64,000 nt of DNA from Bradysia coprophila (lineage: Eukaryota > Arthropoda > Insecta > Diptera > Sciaridae): the NCBI RefSeq assembly GCF_014529535.1, contig NW_023503972.1, forward strand, positions 186,001 through 250,000, given 5' to 3'. The notes beneath the pieces are model-generated. The model did not search any database and was not told the origin of the DNA. It saw nothing but the letters and a program-made list of their open reading frames with translations. The translations under genes and the position numbers were made by a program. Below are positions 1 through 12,399 of this stretch, one piece after another (position 1 is the first letter of the stretch; each line of letters begins with the position of its first letter).

Positions 1-30
1 AAACGGTAACATTGTGTTGTCATATGGAAG

Positions 31-58
31 TAGAGAGAGAGAGAGAGAGCGAGAGAGT
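31..58. repeat. (GA)n microsatellite
   Basis: A run of GA dinucleotides with one interrupting GC. Simple sequence; no function inferred. Confidence 0.9.
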
Positions 59-59
59 G

Positions 60-3000
60 AAAGGACGAAAGAGAATATTACAACAAAATTTTGATCGAAT
101 GATAAGTGAAATTTGTAAGTAAAAATTAAAAGAAATATTTAAGAAAGAAACCAAAAAAAAAATGAGAAAAAATATGGGGGAGAGAGTGAAAAAATGAAGA
201 AAAAAAAGTTTTACTTAATTGTTGTCATTCCAATCTAAGAATATAAATTTATCGCAACGAAGGACACAAGATGGAAAGGATGAAAAGATGTTTATATTCT
301 GTGAACATTTCACACAGCCAATGGCTAAATTTTACTGTTTAACACTCGGTCGATAGTACTCATGACTATAATTTCCGATAAAGGCCATGACCACCGTTAT
401 TTGTCTCTGTAAGTAGATCTGTTCATGGATGAGCGAGTTTGATCATTTCCACCAAATATGACCGTTCAATAGAACCCCAGGTTGCAAATAGTCACGTCAT
501 AAATAGTGAAAGTCACCTCTTATGTCTGTCTTGGAGGCACGAAGACCTGAAGAATAGTTAAATTTTCCGATTTAACGTTCTTTCAGTGCCATTCGATTGA
601 CTCTAGCTGTAATTCCCTTAGCGAACTGTCCGCATCAATGTCATTTCGAATCCATTTGGCGAATTAGAATCGTCAGTTTCTCCCTTCCATTGAGCTCGGA
701 TTCTAATAAATGTGTTTTTCGGCAGTTTCACCAGTACCAGGTGGTTGGTAGTACCAGTTTTCTGCGTCTGCTTGCTATTAGTTTACCATTAGCTCTTGAT
801 ACTGCCATGTCGAAAATTTTGTGCATCGACGATTTATGGCAAGTTATTGTGAGAACAACGGACTTTCAATTCCTCCATTCGGAATTATTATTTAGATGGC
901 AGCCAATCGTTTCTGAAGTCCAGAATCTGCATGTCTTGAGAATTCTGAACCCGTGAAGTATCAGTAAAATCTGACTGATACGAAAACGAAATCAAGGAAC
1001 ATTTCAGTTAAATTACAAATCAAAAAAATTCTACCAAGAGTTTCCCAAATTGACTTCAGCAAACAATTTTCTTCAAAAATATTGCTTGGTCCTGTTCCGC
1101 CAGAAGTATCACATGACGATAGAAAAACTAAATCGTTGACGAACGACTCAGTTTCTTCGTTATAAAATTGTAAACGGCTACAAGTGATCAAGTGATCTAC
1201 AGTTGTTCGAATGAGTAATCCATGGACGGTAGTCACAGTTGTAGTCAATCCGAGATCCATTCACACATACACACACAATCACAATGCAAGTTAAACCAAA
1301 AATTAAAAATATTCGTAAGTCAAACCTGATGATTGATATCCAAATTTGGATAGTGGATAATACTGGATGCGGCTCGTCTTTTGTGAATAAAATAAAAATA
1401 TTGTGCCACTGACCGCGAGAGAACGGTAACGCGGAATCCTATTCAAATTTATAGATGGCAGCACTGAAATAATTTCATTTTCACGGGAAATTCGATTGTG
1501 CTTCGACCTCTATTTGATCTATAAAACGAAAGAAAACAACCTTTTCGTCGATTTTGTTTTTTACTGCGATTATGTGGTGAATTATGGTGGTGGATCAGTT
1601 TGTCATTGTTACCTCGTTTTCCGTTTGTGTATTTCGAACAAAATTGTCTTAAAAAAAAAGAAAATTTAGTACGAACAGTCTTTGCAGTTTCCAGTTGAAT
1701 TCGCCAGCCGGTATCGGTCCACTAACACACACCTAAACCCTAAAGCCACATACATTTATTAGTCCGTCATAAGGCCACGGTTGGAAAACTATGCCCAATC
1801 GGTAAATTATCCGACACAAAAATCATTATTTTTTCTACGAGTTCCATTCTTGAGCGGTATAAAGGCCCTCGTTTGACATTAATTTCGTTTTTTTTACCAT
1901 CATTGAGACCAATTGGCCCATCAAGTGTAAACGAAAAGTATAATTTTTACAATTGCCTAACTATGCTGGTCAATAAAAAGTGGTGCTAAAGAGCTGAATG
2001 GTCTAGGGTGCTAGATGGGGCGCTGTTTCAAACTCTTTTCTAACGAGGGACTGATATATGCATGTTGGCTCTACGTCCAACTATAGATCATTTGGGAAAA
2101 TATTCTTTTGTTCGAACTTGAGGGAAGTGGTAAATGAAGCAGAAATTCTTTTGTGTTTTACAGCTTCTGCAAGTTCATTGTTGAAACGCAATTTCGCATG
2201 TTTCAGTTTACTATACAACGAGAGTGTGTTTGTGGAACAGCTGGTGAATTCAGGAGATCTCGCAAAATACTGCACAATTGAAATTGTTTGACAATTTAAA
2301 TTAAACATTAAAAAAAAAATCAGATTTTGTTTTTCTACAGCCATTTTTTTAAATCATTTTATCAGAATTTACATAAAAATACAAATTTATTGATTGTTCG
2401 CTTTTAATTGCTGGTTGAAGCAATAAATTTAAAACTAAACTACAAACTACAACTACAACATACGTTTATTTTGATAATGTGTCTGTATTATATAATTAAA
2501 ATAATTAACTTATATCTTTGTGTGATTTTCAGAAGAAACAAGTAAATAAAAGAAAAAAATTATTTTAAGAAAAGAAAAAGTTTCTCTAATCTCGCATAGC
2601 ATTGAACACCGTGTCCCGTTTTTTTTTTTTTTAAATTTTAAACCTATTAAAGAAGGCTTCCACACCCAACTTCGGACATATCGCAGTTTGAGACTTGTTA
2701 GGACAACGATAGCCTGTGTATCACAAATACATTGTGTGAAAGTTGTGAACTGTTGTGGAATGTTGCTTATACTTACCGGCCAATCTGTCCTCGACTCCAC
2801 CATCACCAGTTACTGTGTCCGCTCCGGCTTCGTGGGCGACGTTAAGAGTCTCGTAAAGAGTTCATTTAAAAATGATACAAAATGTGGTTGCATGTGTTCT
2901 GGCAGTTGACTAGATAGGAAATATTCATAATGCAAAACGTCAAATTTACGCTGTTTGGCAATCTCGGCAGTTACATCTCTTGGATCATCGTCACTTACTC

Positions 3001-3100
3001 CAGTTGTGCAGAGTTTTCGATACTCTACATTCTATAAGAACAACTATTTCAAAAATATCACCATCTACATTTTCCACGATGACAATTACTTATCGTGCGT
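60..3100. other. No recognisable gene
   Basis: AT-rich sequence with scattered open frames of 60-120 codons (for example 597-956 plus and 961-1260 minus). None shows a family motif, a splice-consistent continuation or a partner exon I can identify. The minus-strand frame at 961-1260 has the least simple composition but I could not assign it. Treated as intergenic. Confidence 0.5.
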
Positions 3101-5010
3101 TATCAAGGAAATGAATGACTAATTGTGACAAATATTTTCATACGTTTAACGTTTTTGGTTTTGCAATTCAGTGAGCGAATTTGATACTTACGTCGCTATG
3201 TGCAATGGCATATGAACCAGTTTTATTTCATCCGAAAATCAGTGCGACAAAAATTTATCGCACGCTAAATGAGTGCAAAATAGTTATTTTCATACCTACG
3301 ACCAAAAAAGAGTGCTGTTTCGCACTAGATGTTGATTGTCAAACTCAGGCGAAGCCGATTTGTGTTACATAAATAACTCTTTCAATTATTATAGTGAACA
3401 TTTCGAGTGATTTGTAAAGGTAAACCTGTGGTTCCTCGAAGTTTACTTCTGCGCGTTTTTCAAAATGTTGAAAAAACTGTAGGCTGAATTTAAAATCTGT
3501 AACGACAACGCTTCGTGAAAACCTTACAAACCATTCTTAACAAAGAAGTAGCCACCCTGATAAATGTTTCCAACTAGTGGATACACTCTGCCGATCATCA
3601 GCACATGAGCTTGCTTCAAATATTCAGAAAATACAATTATGCTCTTGATGGTTGACTGTGGCCGCCCTATCCAATTAGATTCGAACAGACCAATAGGCGA
3701 GTCGACTGCTGGAAAGCATAATCTCGTTGCCGAAGTACGTGATCATAAATAAATCGGCGATATGATAGATTAGGGTGTAAAGATGAATAAGCCGCTCCAC
3801 AAAGTTCCCTCCGATATCCTGGAATTTAATCGAGTGTGTTAAGAAATGTCGGTTGGTGTTCACTGAATTGTTTGATACAAATGCTAGGCAATAAACTGAT
3901 CCACAGATGCACACTGCACTAGTCGCAAATTGAATTAAAAATAGGGTCGATGTAAATGATGACACTTCGTCTATCAACCTAAAAATGAAATCAGATTGTG
4001 AACCGATTACGAAGTAGCATTTTATCATCCACACTCTTTTAGGTGAACGTGAGCTTTAATCGATGCTGTCAGGTCTTGGGAAAAAATTTTATCCTTCTCC
4101 TTCTGCGGCATCTTTCCGTTAGCGACAGTGCTTCCCATGTTCCGTATCTCTCTTCCTAGAATCTCATATCTTAATGAACAATGAAACATTAGGTACCAAA
4201 TGAGGACAGTAGTTGAGACTATAAGAACTGATAGGTTCACTATAAAAAGTGTGCAATCCAAAAGGCAATCGCATCGTTTCTATAATCCAACGGAAACGCA
4301 ATGTTGACAAATAATTTTTTCTCACTTCCAACGAACGGTACGATTACAGATGCACAAGAGCATATAATGAAAGCACCACATAAGAATGCAACCACAAATT
4401 TGATAAATTTTTCCGTTTTGTCGTTGAAGAGAAATCCTGATCATTTTGTATCGAAAGGCCACAAACTCGATTTATCAACGCTAAAATCTGCTTCTGTTTC
4501 CAAATCAAAATCCAAAATTTTAATGCCAAAACTGATATCATGATGGATATTTGCGCTATGAATATGGACTCGTCCATACTTTTACTCTTAATGGCTCCAC
4601 CCATCAATGAACAAATGAAAATCGAATAATAGATCCAATAGAAAAGTTTAATTTTAATATGTCTGGGTGTGGGTATATCATTTCGATGCCAAATGCCCAT
4701 CCAATTGAAGAGAGAAATCAGTAAAATGATCACTTTATGAATTCCAATGGAATTCTGAAGCATGTTCTGAACTAGCTAGGAGTTGTTCAAGTACTGACGT
4801 GGTTTTCCTGATATCTAATAAGTATTTTGTATAGATTAAAATTTCAGTTACAACGTCACTGCATGTAGCAACTCTATTCCTTTTAATTAAATGTTTACAA
4901 ATTACACATTTAATGCAATAGGAATAAAATTGTTTGATGTTTCAATTGGAAAGTTCAAGTATATAGTGGTGGAAAATCTGGTCGATAGATTCGATTACTG
5001 TTTCGAAAAT
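3100..5010 (-). repeat. Segmental duplication, copy 1 (broken receptor)
   Basis: This block matches 8650-10810 in the same orientation. The match includes the whole receptor gene, its upstream DNA (shared motif ATTAAATGTTTACAAATTAC near 4887 and 10665) and about 300 bases of downstream DNA (shared TTGATACTTACGTCGC near 3180 and 8747). Point differences and small indels are scattered throughout. The match ends near 5010, where the second copy has different sequence. Confidence 0.85.
3443..4763 (-). pseudogene. Odorant receptor pseudogene (tandem copy)
   Basis: A broken copy of the intact receptor at 9204-10535. Exon 1 begins MLQNSIGIHKVI and runs in frame for about 110 codons. Compared with the intact copy it then has at least four lesions: a net 4-nt loss near 4410-4450, a net 10-nt loss near 4225-4245, a 1-nt insertion near 3689 and a 2-nt loss near 3575. 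Exon 2 (starting LIDEVSSFTSTL) and the start of exon 3 (DIGGNFVERLIH) remain readable and their splice sites are kept. The last exon still ends with a conserved tail and stop at 3443. Several independent frame breaks make assembly error an unlikely explanation, so I call it a dead gene. It was presumably an odorant-gated channel subunit of the 7tm_6 family. Confidence 0.88.
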
Positions 5011-5347
5011 GTCAACATAACCTTCGAAATTAATATATCCGAAGGTTTCATATTGTCTGAAGGCTACTCGTCTTTTGAATTTTTTAGTCTCACAGATTGG
5101 CAACATGTCCTAAACTTATGGCCGTATAGTAACTGTAGGACTTTAATAAAATAAATTCAAATAAATGATAGATTAGGATTGAACATAAGACATTCGACCA
5201 CGGTTTCGATTTGAGAGAAAATTTAAATACGTCTTTCGACGCTTTGCATTAATATGCAGTAGATTACATTGGATGCTGCGGGGGTAGTTCATTACATGAG
5301 GGATACATTTTGTGATACGAGCCGAACCATAGAACTCTATGAGCCGA
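5011..5347. other. No recognisable gene
   Basis: Intergenic. An 87-codon frame (4891-5154) overlaps the edge of the duplication, but its counterpart at 10672 is interrupted, which argues against coding. Confidence 0.5.
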
Positions 5348-5560
5348 ACTCACTCGTGTGGTTTTAAGCCAATCGCTTTGGAAACGGTTATTTTGACTCG
5401 TGTAGTTACATACCTCGCCTTCGGCTCGGATACACTTGTAGACGGACGGTTATTTTATTAGTGTAGAGTTTGCGTATCCGAGCCGAAGGCGAGGTATGCA
5501 ACTACACGAGTCAAAATAACCGTTTCCAAAGCGAGTTGCTTAAAACCACACGAGTGAGTT
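5348..5560. repeat. Fold-back (inverted-repeat) element
   Basis: Two arms of about 85 bp (5348-5432 and 5475-5560) are near-perfect reverse complements around a short spacer. The arms contain TTATTTTGACTCGTGTAG and the motif GCCTTCGGCTCGG. The core TTATTTTGAC followed by a short GT-rich tract recurs in the hairpins at 13.35, 13.5 and 49.7 kb, so this looks like one member of a dispersed MITE-like family. Open frames here follow from the symmetry and are not genes. Confidence 0.85.
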
Positions 5561-5911
5561 TGCGAGTTCACAAAATTGATTCCGAGTGTAATGAACTACC
5601 AAGCAGCATCCGATGTATGCTGTTTTATTGCCTATTCACCCAGAATATTGTTGTTACGAGTACATTTTTCCACCCAAGGACCTGCCATTTCAAAACTAAA
5701 AGTGTTCAAGAAGACACTAGCAGATTCTTGAATACCAAAAGATTATTCTAATGTATAATTTCACAACATTTATGTCGCGCTATTTCATTCACAGCCAGAC
5801 TATTAAAACATAAAAAATACCGATACAAGAAAACAATCTGTTGTTGCATTGAAACGTTTATAAACGAATCTAGTCTGCTCATGAAATCGGCGCACACTTC
5901 TTCATAACATT

Positions 5912-6630
5912 AATAGGTTTCTTCCATCGTACAGTAAAAACGGAAAGCAACTTAAACAAATTTGTTCGTTAAAACTTCAAAGTGAGGTTGTGTTGGCTTC
6001 TCTGTGGATGACGATTGACATTTTGAACAGGTTTGTTCCAAGTAACTGTAAACACGAACTTTGACAACCCGAACAACGACAATTTCATCCATAGCAACGT
6101 CGCTTACCTGATATTTCGTACAAATCGACCAACGTAGCCTACGCGATTTACACAGAGGCATTATTGAGGTTATGGTTATATGGATGAAATTTGTCAATTC
6201 ATATGGCCTTGGAACAAACCTACGGCCTTGGAAGAAACCTATACCGAAAGCATCACTGGCAACACTACTGTTTTGATGACATGTTGACAAACTACTTCGA
6301 CTGGTTTGTTTTTGTGAAGTGCTATATTCGTATTTTGCGTAATATTTGTCGATTTTGGTGGTGTTACAATAAATGTTGCTGTGAAGTGAAGTGAATACAT
6401 GATAATCAAGACAAAAGTGTTGATTGTTTTTGAAAATAAGTGAAAATAGGTTTCTTCCAAGGTCGTTCAAAATGTCAATCGTCATCCACAGAGAAGCCAA
6501 CACAACCTCACTTTGAAGTTTTAACGAACAAATTTGTTTAAGTTGCGGTTATGTTTGCTTCTGTGGATGACGGTCGGTTGTTTTCGGCCTGTCAAAATTC
6601 GTTTTCACCGTACGATGGAAGAAACCTATT
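5912..6630. mobile_element. Nested fold-back transposon relic
   Basis: The outer inverted repeats are AATAGGTTTCTTCCATCGTA at 5912 and its reverse complement ending at 6630. Inside are longer arms, 5951-6029 and 6462-6541, almost perfect reverse complements. A third inner pair (AAACCTAT near 6236 and its complement near 6446) repeats the outer terminus. No transposase is encoded. The 183-codon minus-strand frame at 5952-6503 is produced by the symmetric arms. Probably a non-autonomous DNA element that acquired internal copies of its own end. Confidence 0.75.
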
Positions 6631-6639
6631 GCAAAATTA

Positions 6640-7720
6640 AAATTGTTTGGCCATTGGTGTTTGTCGAAGGTGAAATTATGGCTATAGATAAAATGGCCGT
6701 CACTTTTATTTTTGCGCTTTTAATTTTACTTTTTGCGAAAGTTTTTAATGAATTTGCTTAGATTGGTGTGCACTTAATTCAAGTGACAAAGTTTGTGATA
6801 TCAAAACTAAAATAACATAGCGAGTATTGTTTCGATTTCAGTGCTAAAGAATATTTCATGTGATACATTTTTGCTGATAAGTATTGAAAATCTCCTGATA
6901 TGTAACGAATTTTCATATGAATATTCCTTCACTTGTGATGTAATGAAAAAGTTCCCACATGTAACGACCGCTTCCGGCGGGTGGGAAATGCACGTGTAAC
7001 AACAATATTCCGGGTGGATAGGCAATAAAAATACCATCTCTCATCAGGCCATGGCGACAGTGGTACTCAATCCAATGCTCTATCGACGACTATACCGATT
7101 TGCACTCGAACAAGTCTAGCGAATCATAGTCGAAATGAAATTTCAACTCATCACCGCTAACTCGTGGTCAGTCCGTGTTCGATTCGACATTATGTCTGTC
7201 TGATGGCACGGATTCGTTGTTGATGTGCTGAATGTTTAGCATTCGATTCAACCACATATAATTGATGACTTAGTCATATGGTGGTTGAAAATTCAACAAA
7301 TGCAGATACACTTCGTATCTATAGACGAGTCAACCCAAGTCGCATATGTGTGGCTTATGAAGGTTTGAAAACACTTTCATTTGTTCACGTTCAAACGTAT
7401 GTGCAAACCTTTGCTTAGATTAGGATTGTATCGTGATTTGAAAGCCAGTATAGTCTTACATACCGACCATTTGAATTGTTTTTATTTGATTTGTAAGGCC
7501 ACAGATCTGTTACTAGAATGAACATAAGATATGTTTGGAGGCTAATCTTAATAGGCGTTGCATTTCTTTCACGTAAAGCATTGTACTTACGAGGTTCCAA
7601 GTTCTTATTTTATAAGTGGGGAATACACTTATCAAATGCACAACTTGGAACCTCAGATGTAATATACTATTAATAAAAAAGTTAAATTTTTGCACACAAT
7701 GTAAGATGAATTATCTCAAC
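6640..7720. other. No recognisable gene
   Basis: Unique-looking AT-rich sequence with short open frames only; nothing identified. Confidence 0.5.
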
Positions 7721-7722
7721 TA

Positions 7723-7846
7723 CAGTGAACGACATCTCAAATGTCTCACTGTCAAATTTTTCTGAGAATTTTATTGTGTCATTGCAAATTCACAATGACA
7801 TTCTCTGAAAAAAATGACAGTGAGACATTTGAGATGTCGTTCACTG
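7723..7846. mobile_element. Tc1/mariner-type MITE
   Basis: A 124-bp palindromic element whose two ends, CAGTGAACGACATCTCAAAT and its reverse complement, continue as arms of about 48 bp. It is flanked by TA on both sides (7721-7722, 7847-7848), the target duplication of Tc1/mariner elements. No coding capacity. Confidence 0.82.
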
Positions 7847-7848
7847 TA

Positions 7849-8649
7849 ATTTCTGAAGATTTTTCGTTTAATACATGGAATTAAATGAATCAAAGAGAAT
7901 ATTGTAAAACTTTTAGGAGGGTGACGTTCAGACGAGTCGTGATATTTTATTCACAATTGAAGGTTTTGTGAATGGGATTTTTTTCGAGGGATTTTATGTT
8001 TTCTCGGTCTACAAGTAAATTTCTCCTTTTACAAATATTTTAAGTCCCCTAACCATTATAGAGTCGAAATTGGTACCAATTTACCGAAAATATTGGTAAA
8101 CTGAGTTATTTTTAACGATCGACCAAAAACTGATAAAGTTCATTGATTACCATGTCACCATGTGAAGGCATATTAAGTACCGGAGGACTTCATTTTTTGT
8201 GCAAAAGTGTAAAAGAAGATCATATATCACAATTTTTATTTGTGTGAAAAGGTCCTCGTTCCGCATTCACAAAACATACTTCGCATCTACTCTGATGTAA
8301 CAAAAAGGCAATAAAACAGTGGGCAGCTCATACGAGTGGGAAGTTTAAGGCCAGCGCCAGAGCGAAGCGAGTGCCGTAATCTACAAGTCATATTTTATTT
8401 ATGATTTACGGTTGATTAAAAATCTTGAAAATTGAAAATTTATAAGAAAATTTGAGAACTCAAAGTGGTCAAAAATCATTCCACCTTACGCTCGATGGTT
8501 TAAAAAAAAAGTCGAATCTTACTGTCAATAATATAGTAAATATATATGTATTAAATTTGACAGGTTTTTATGAATATATCAAAAATACTTTTAGAAAAGT
8601 GTTAGTCAAGGGACCTGACCCGTTCAAAAGCTGGGACCTATAGTCATGC
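7849..8649. other. No recognisable gene
   Basis: AT-rich intergenic sequence; only short frames without family features. Confidence 0.5.
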
Positions 8650-10810
8650 ATTATCAAGGATATGACTAAGTCTGACACACATTTTCATACATTTAAGTTT
8701 TTTGGTCATTCATTCATGCATTTATGCTATTCAGTGGGTGAATTTGATACTTACGTCGCCTGTGTGCATATGATCTAGTTTTATTTCATCCAAGAATAAT
8801 ATTTCGTACGATTTTTCAGCACGAACAACGTTTTGGGCACAGTATAACTGAAATAGACAAACACCCAAATAAATCAATAAATCACTTCGTATCTAAGACC
8901 ACGACTTTCAGTGAAGGGAATTAATTTTCAATGATGAAATACTCAAAATACCAAATATCGATACTGAGAATGAACGGTAGCGCATTTTTTAAAAAATAAA
9001 TCATTTATTTATCACTCCAGCGAGAGGGATAATAAATGCAACTTGTCGTTTTGAATTTGCAATCAGAACTGAACTTTATTCAAACAGTTTTAATCCTAAT
9101 TACATTGTATCTACATGTTACATTAATTGGTGACTATAAGTAGCCGGGTTGCTCTTAACAGAGTACAATGTCTGGCAGTCACAGAACTATGTCCCCTCGA
9201 AGTTTACTTCTGCGCGTTTTTCAAAATGTTGAAAAAACTGTAGGCTGACTTTAAAATCTGTAACGAAAACGCTTCGTAAAAAAACCTTACAAACCATTCT
9301 TATCAAACAATTGGCCACCCTGATAAATGTTTCCAACGTTAGTGGATACACTCTGGCGATCAGCAGCACATGAGCTTGCTTCAAATATTCAGTAAATACA
9401 ATTATGCTCTTGATGGTTGACTGTGGCCGCCCTATCCAATCAGATTCAAACAGACAATAGGCGAGTCGACTGCTGGAAAGCATAATCTCGTTGCCGAAGT
9501 TCGTTATCATAAACAATTCGGCGATATGATAGATTAGCGTGTAAAGATGAATAAGCCGCTCCACAAAGTTCCCTCCGATATCCTGGAATTTAATCGAGTG
9601 TGTTAAGAAATGTCGGTTTGTGTTCACTGAATCGATTGATACAAAGGCTAGGCAGTAAACTGATCCACAGATGCACACTGCACTAGTCGCAAATTGAATT
9701 AAAAATAGGGTCGATGTAAATGATGCCACTGCTTCTATCAACCTAAAAATGAAATCAGATTGTGAATCGATTACGAAGTAGCATTTTATCATCCACACTC
9801 TTTTAGGTGAACGTGAGCTTCAATCGATGCTGTCAGGTCTTGGGAAAATTTTTTATCCTTCTCCTTCTGCGGCATCTTTCCGTTAACGACATCGCTTCCC
9901 ATGTTCCGTATCTCTCTTCCTAGAATCTCATATCTTAATGAACAATGAAACATTAGGTACCAAATGAGGACAGAAGTTGAGACAATTAGAACTGATAGGT
10001 ATGATTGCGTGGCTATAAAAATGTGTGCAATCCAAAAGGCAATCGCATCGTTTCTGTAATCCAACGGAAACGCAATGCTGACAAATAATTTTTTCTCACT
10101 TCCAACGAACGGTACGATTATAATTGCACAAGAACACATAATGAAAGCACTGCTTAAGAATGTAACCACGAATTTGATAAATTTTTCCATCTTGTTATTG
10201 AAAAAGGATAGATCTTCATCATTTCGATACGAAATGGCGCAAACTCGATTGATCAATTCCAATATCTGCTTTTGTTTCCAAATCAAAATCCAAAATTTAA
10301 CCGCCAAAATTGATGTCATGATGGATATTTGCGCTATGAATATAGCCTCATCCATGCTTTTACTCTTAATTGCTCCAACCGTCAATGAACAAATAAGAAG
10401 CGAATAATAGATCCAATAGAAGAGTTTAATTTTGATCTGTCTGGTTGTGGGTATATCATTTCTATGCCAAATGCCCATCCAATAGAAGAGAGAAATCAGT
10501 AAAATGATCACTTGATGAATTCCAATGGAATGCATTCTGAAGCCTGTTCTGAACTAGCTAGGAGTTGTTCAAGTACTGACGTGGTTTTCTAATAAGTATT
10601 TATTTTATATAGATTAAAGTTTCAGTTACAACGTCACTGCATGTAGCAACTCTATTCCGTTTAATTAAATGTTTACAAATTACACATTTAATGCAATAGG
10701 AATAAAACTGTTTGATGTTTCAATTGGAAAGTTCAAGTATATAGTGGTGGAAAAGCTTTCCAGTTTATTTATTTAGCTTTGAAAATCTGGTCGATAGATT
10801 CGATTATTGT
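8650..10810 (-). repeat. Segmental duplication, copy 2 (intact receptor)
   Basis: Partner of 3100-5010 in the same orientation. This copy is longer because it carries extra sequence between about 8830 and 9190, downstream of the receptor stop, that copy 1 lacks. Upstream homology ends near 10810, after an approximately 30-bp insertion near 10755. Confidence 0.85.
9204..10535 (-). CDS. Odorant receptor (7tm_6 family), intact
   Basis: Insect odorant receptors are seven-transmembrane proteins with an intracellular N-terminus that form ligand-gated cation channels with Orco in olfactory neurons. Model on the minus strand: exon 1 10535-9799, exon 2 9742-9643, exon 3 9582-9319, exon 4 9257-9204; all introns are GT-AG and short (54-62 nt), and the total is 384 residues, usual for the family. 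The start is MHSIGIHQVIILL. Several hydrophobic segments follow. The C-terminal exons carry the family hallmarks: CGSVYCLAF at the exon 2 end, ELFMITNFGNEIMLSS, YPLTLETFIR and the terminal ILKSAYSFFNILK. No frame breaks. It is the working sister of the pseudogene at 3.4-4.8 kb. The ligand cannot be inferred. Confidence 0.92.
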
Positions 10811-11640
10811 TTCTAAACAGTAATTTATGCACACATCGTGTCACAAAAACTACCACTTTCGCAACGTGTTGCATACAAAGTTTTCTGCAATCAGCTGCGA
10901 AAAATGAATTTTTAAAATGCGAAAAATTAGTCTACCTTTAACATACATTCTACGCTTCAAAAATTGGTTCACAGCGATTATATTTCTCAATAGCCAAACG
11001 GTTAGAGGTGATCGAAATTTGGTCAGTGCAGAATTTTTATTTACGGTCTAGGTGCTATGTTAGAAGCTTATATTCCTTTCACTTACATAGCACAGTTTCT
11101 CAATCCACATAAAAGACTTCGTACATACTATTCAAAAGTATGAGATCATTGTGTATTTTCAGTGTAAATAGACTAACTTTGAAAAAGAAAATGGTGCCGG
11201 ATTTTCACGGAAGATGGCGCATTCGATAGCTTGATCCTTAAGAGGCATAATTGTTCCTCCTAAGACACACTCCAACATGATACTTCTTAACAATTGATAC
11301 TTGCTCCATCCAACGATCACAACTTAAAACAACCAGGAAATTCGGAAAAGCGCAATAATTTAAATTTGAACAAACAAAATTTTGATTTTAGATTTTCTGT
11401 CACCTATTTGCTGAAATCAACATCTACAATGTATGCACTGGTAATCAGCGTATAATAAAGGCTGAAATCGTTTAAATTATCAAAAATTTATTTTATTATT
11501 TAGATCAAAAATTTGGCTGGCCTATATGGCCACTTTACTGAAAGTAGCATTTTAATCGCAATGACATCATTTTTGAAATCATTTTTCGGAAATGATTCGA
11601 TTTAGTGTGACGCCATTTTATTATATTCCGTACTTTCATG
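10811..11640. other. No recognisable gene
   Basis: Intergenic; short unconvincing frames only. Confidence 0.5.
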
Positions 11641-11810
11641 TTTCAAGCACTTCTTTCGAAGCCCTCAGCATGTTAAATCCATTACATAACTCGGGATAAA
11701 AATCAAAAGTCTCGTTTTAGTGTGTTAATTGACCTCGGCTTCGCCTCGGATCAACAAAATTCACACGAAAACTCTACTTTTCATCTTTTTATCCCTAGTT
11801 ATGTAATAGT
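11640..11810. repeat. GGGATAAAAA palindrome family, copy a
   Basis: A leader (TTTCATGTTTCAAGCACTTC) followed by a 120-bp imperfect palindrome running from TTACATAACTCGGGATAAAA to the complementary TTTTTATCCCTAGTTATGTAA. The loop contains CCTCGGCTTCGCCTCGGATC. Related copies lie at 13160, 33195 and 51770. Non-coding MITE-like element. Confidence 0.8.
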
Positions 11811-11985
11811 TATTTAAATCACATGGGTCGAAAAACGATTTTTAAAAATTCGAGGTGTATGTGTGAGCTGAGAGGGTATTGTAACATGAGAATGCGTGTT
11901 TGTGAACCGAGGTTTACCGAGTGTGTGAGCCTCACACATACACCGAGAATTTTTAAAAATCTTTTTCGACCCGAGTCATTTAATG
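11811..11985. repeat. Palindromic repeat
   Basis: Arms at about 11811-11868 and 11930-11985 are reverse complements (GGGTCGAAAAACGATTTTTA against its complement ending in CGACCC). It directly abuts copy a of the preceding family. Open frames across it come from the symmetry. Confidence 0.75.
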
Positions 11986-11987
11986 GC

Positions 11988-12399
11988 TTTTACATTCGCC
12001 TTTCATCGAAAATCACGAAAAACACCAAAAATTATCAATTTAATCGAAAACTAAGCACCAAACAAACACAAAATATGTCGATCACTTCAATAGCATACAA
12101 AAATATTGCAACAACACGACAACGATTCTTGACAGCATTCGTTTTTGAAGAGAGAGAAGTCTCTCAGTTTGCTATGTCTACTACAATTATGATCGATTTG
12201 TATCATATACACGGCGCTTTCCAGTTTGTTAACTCTAGATTAACAATTTCCAATATTTCATCCCTAGAGATTACAAATTCCAATATTTCATCCCTAGAGA
12301 TTACAAATTTGTCTATGTGTTAGCGGTGAACATTTTGACATTTTCTAAATATGCGAATTCGATTTAAAGTCGTATTTTCGATGGAAGGCGAATGTAAAA
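11988..12399. mobile_element. Non-autonomous terminal-inverted-repeat element
   Basis: Ends TTTACATTCGCCTTTCATCG (11988) and the reverse complement ending at 12399 match over about 27 bp with a few mismatches. The 410-bp interior has no transposase and includes the 30-bp tandem repeat at 12248-12307. I could not define a target duplication. Confidence 0.55.
12248..12307. repeat. 30-bp tandem duplication (2 units)
   Basis: Two identical 30-bp units (12248-12277 and 12278-12307), each starting TTCCAATATTTCATCCCTAG. The perfect identity suggests recent origin. Confidence 0.92.

Noticed and set aside
4891..5154. 87-codon open frame upstream of the receptor pseudogene
   Set aside because: The duplicated counterpart at 10672 is interrupted by an insertion and stops after about 35 codons, so it is not conserved as a protein.
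5952..6503. 183-codon open frame on the minus strand
   Set aside because: It spans the arms of a fold-back element; reverse-complementary arms keep frames open without selection, and no protein motif is present.
11823..12323. 166-codon open frame on the plus strand
   Set aside because: Covers a palindrome, an element end and a 30-bp tandem repeat; no domain.
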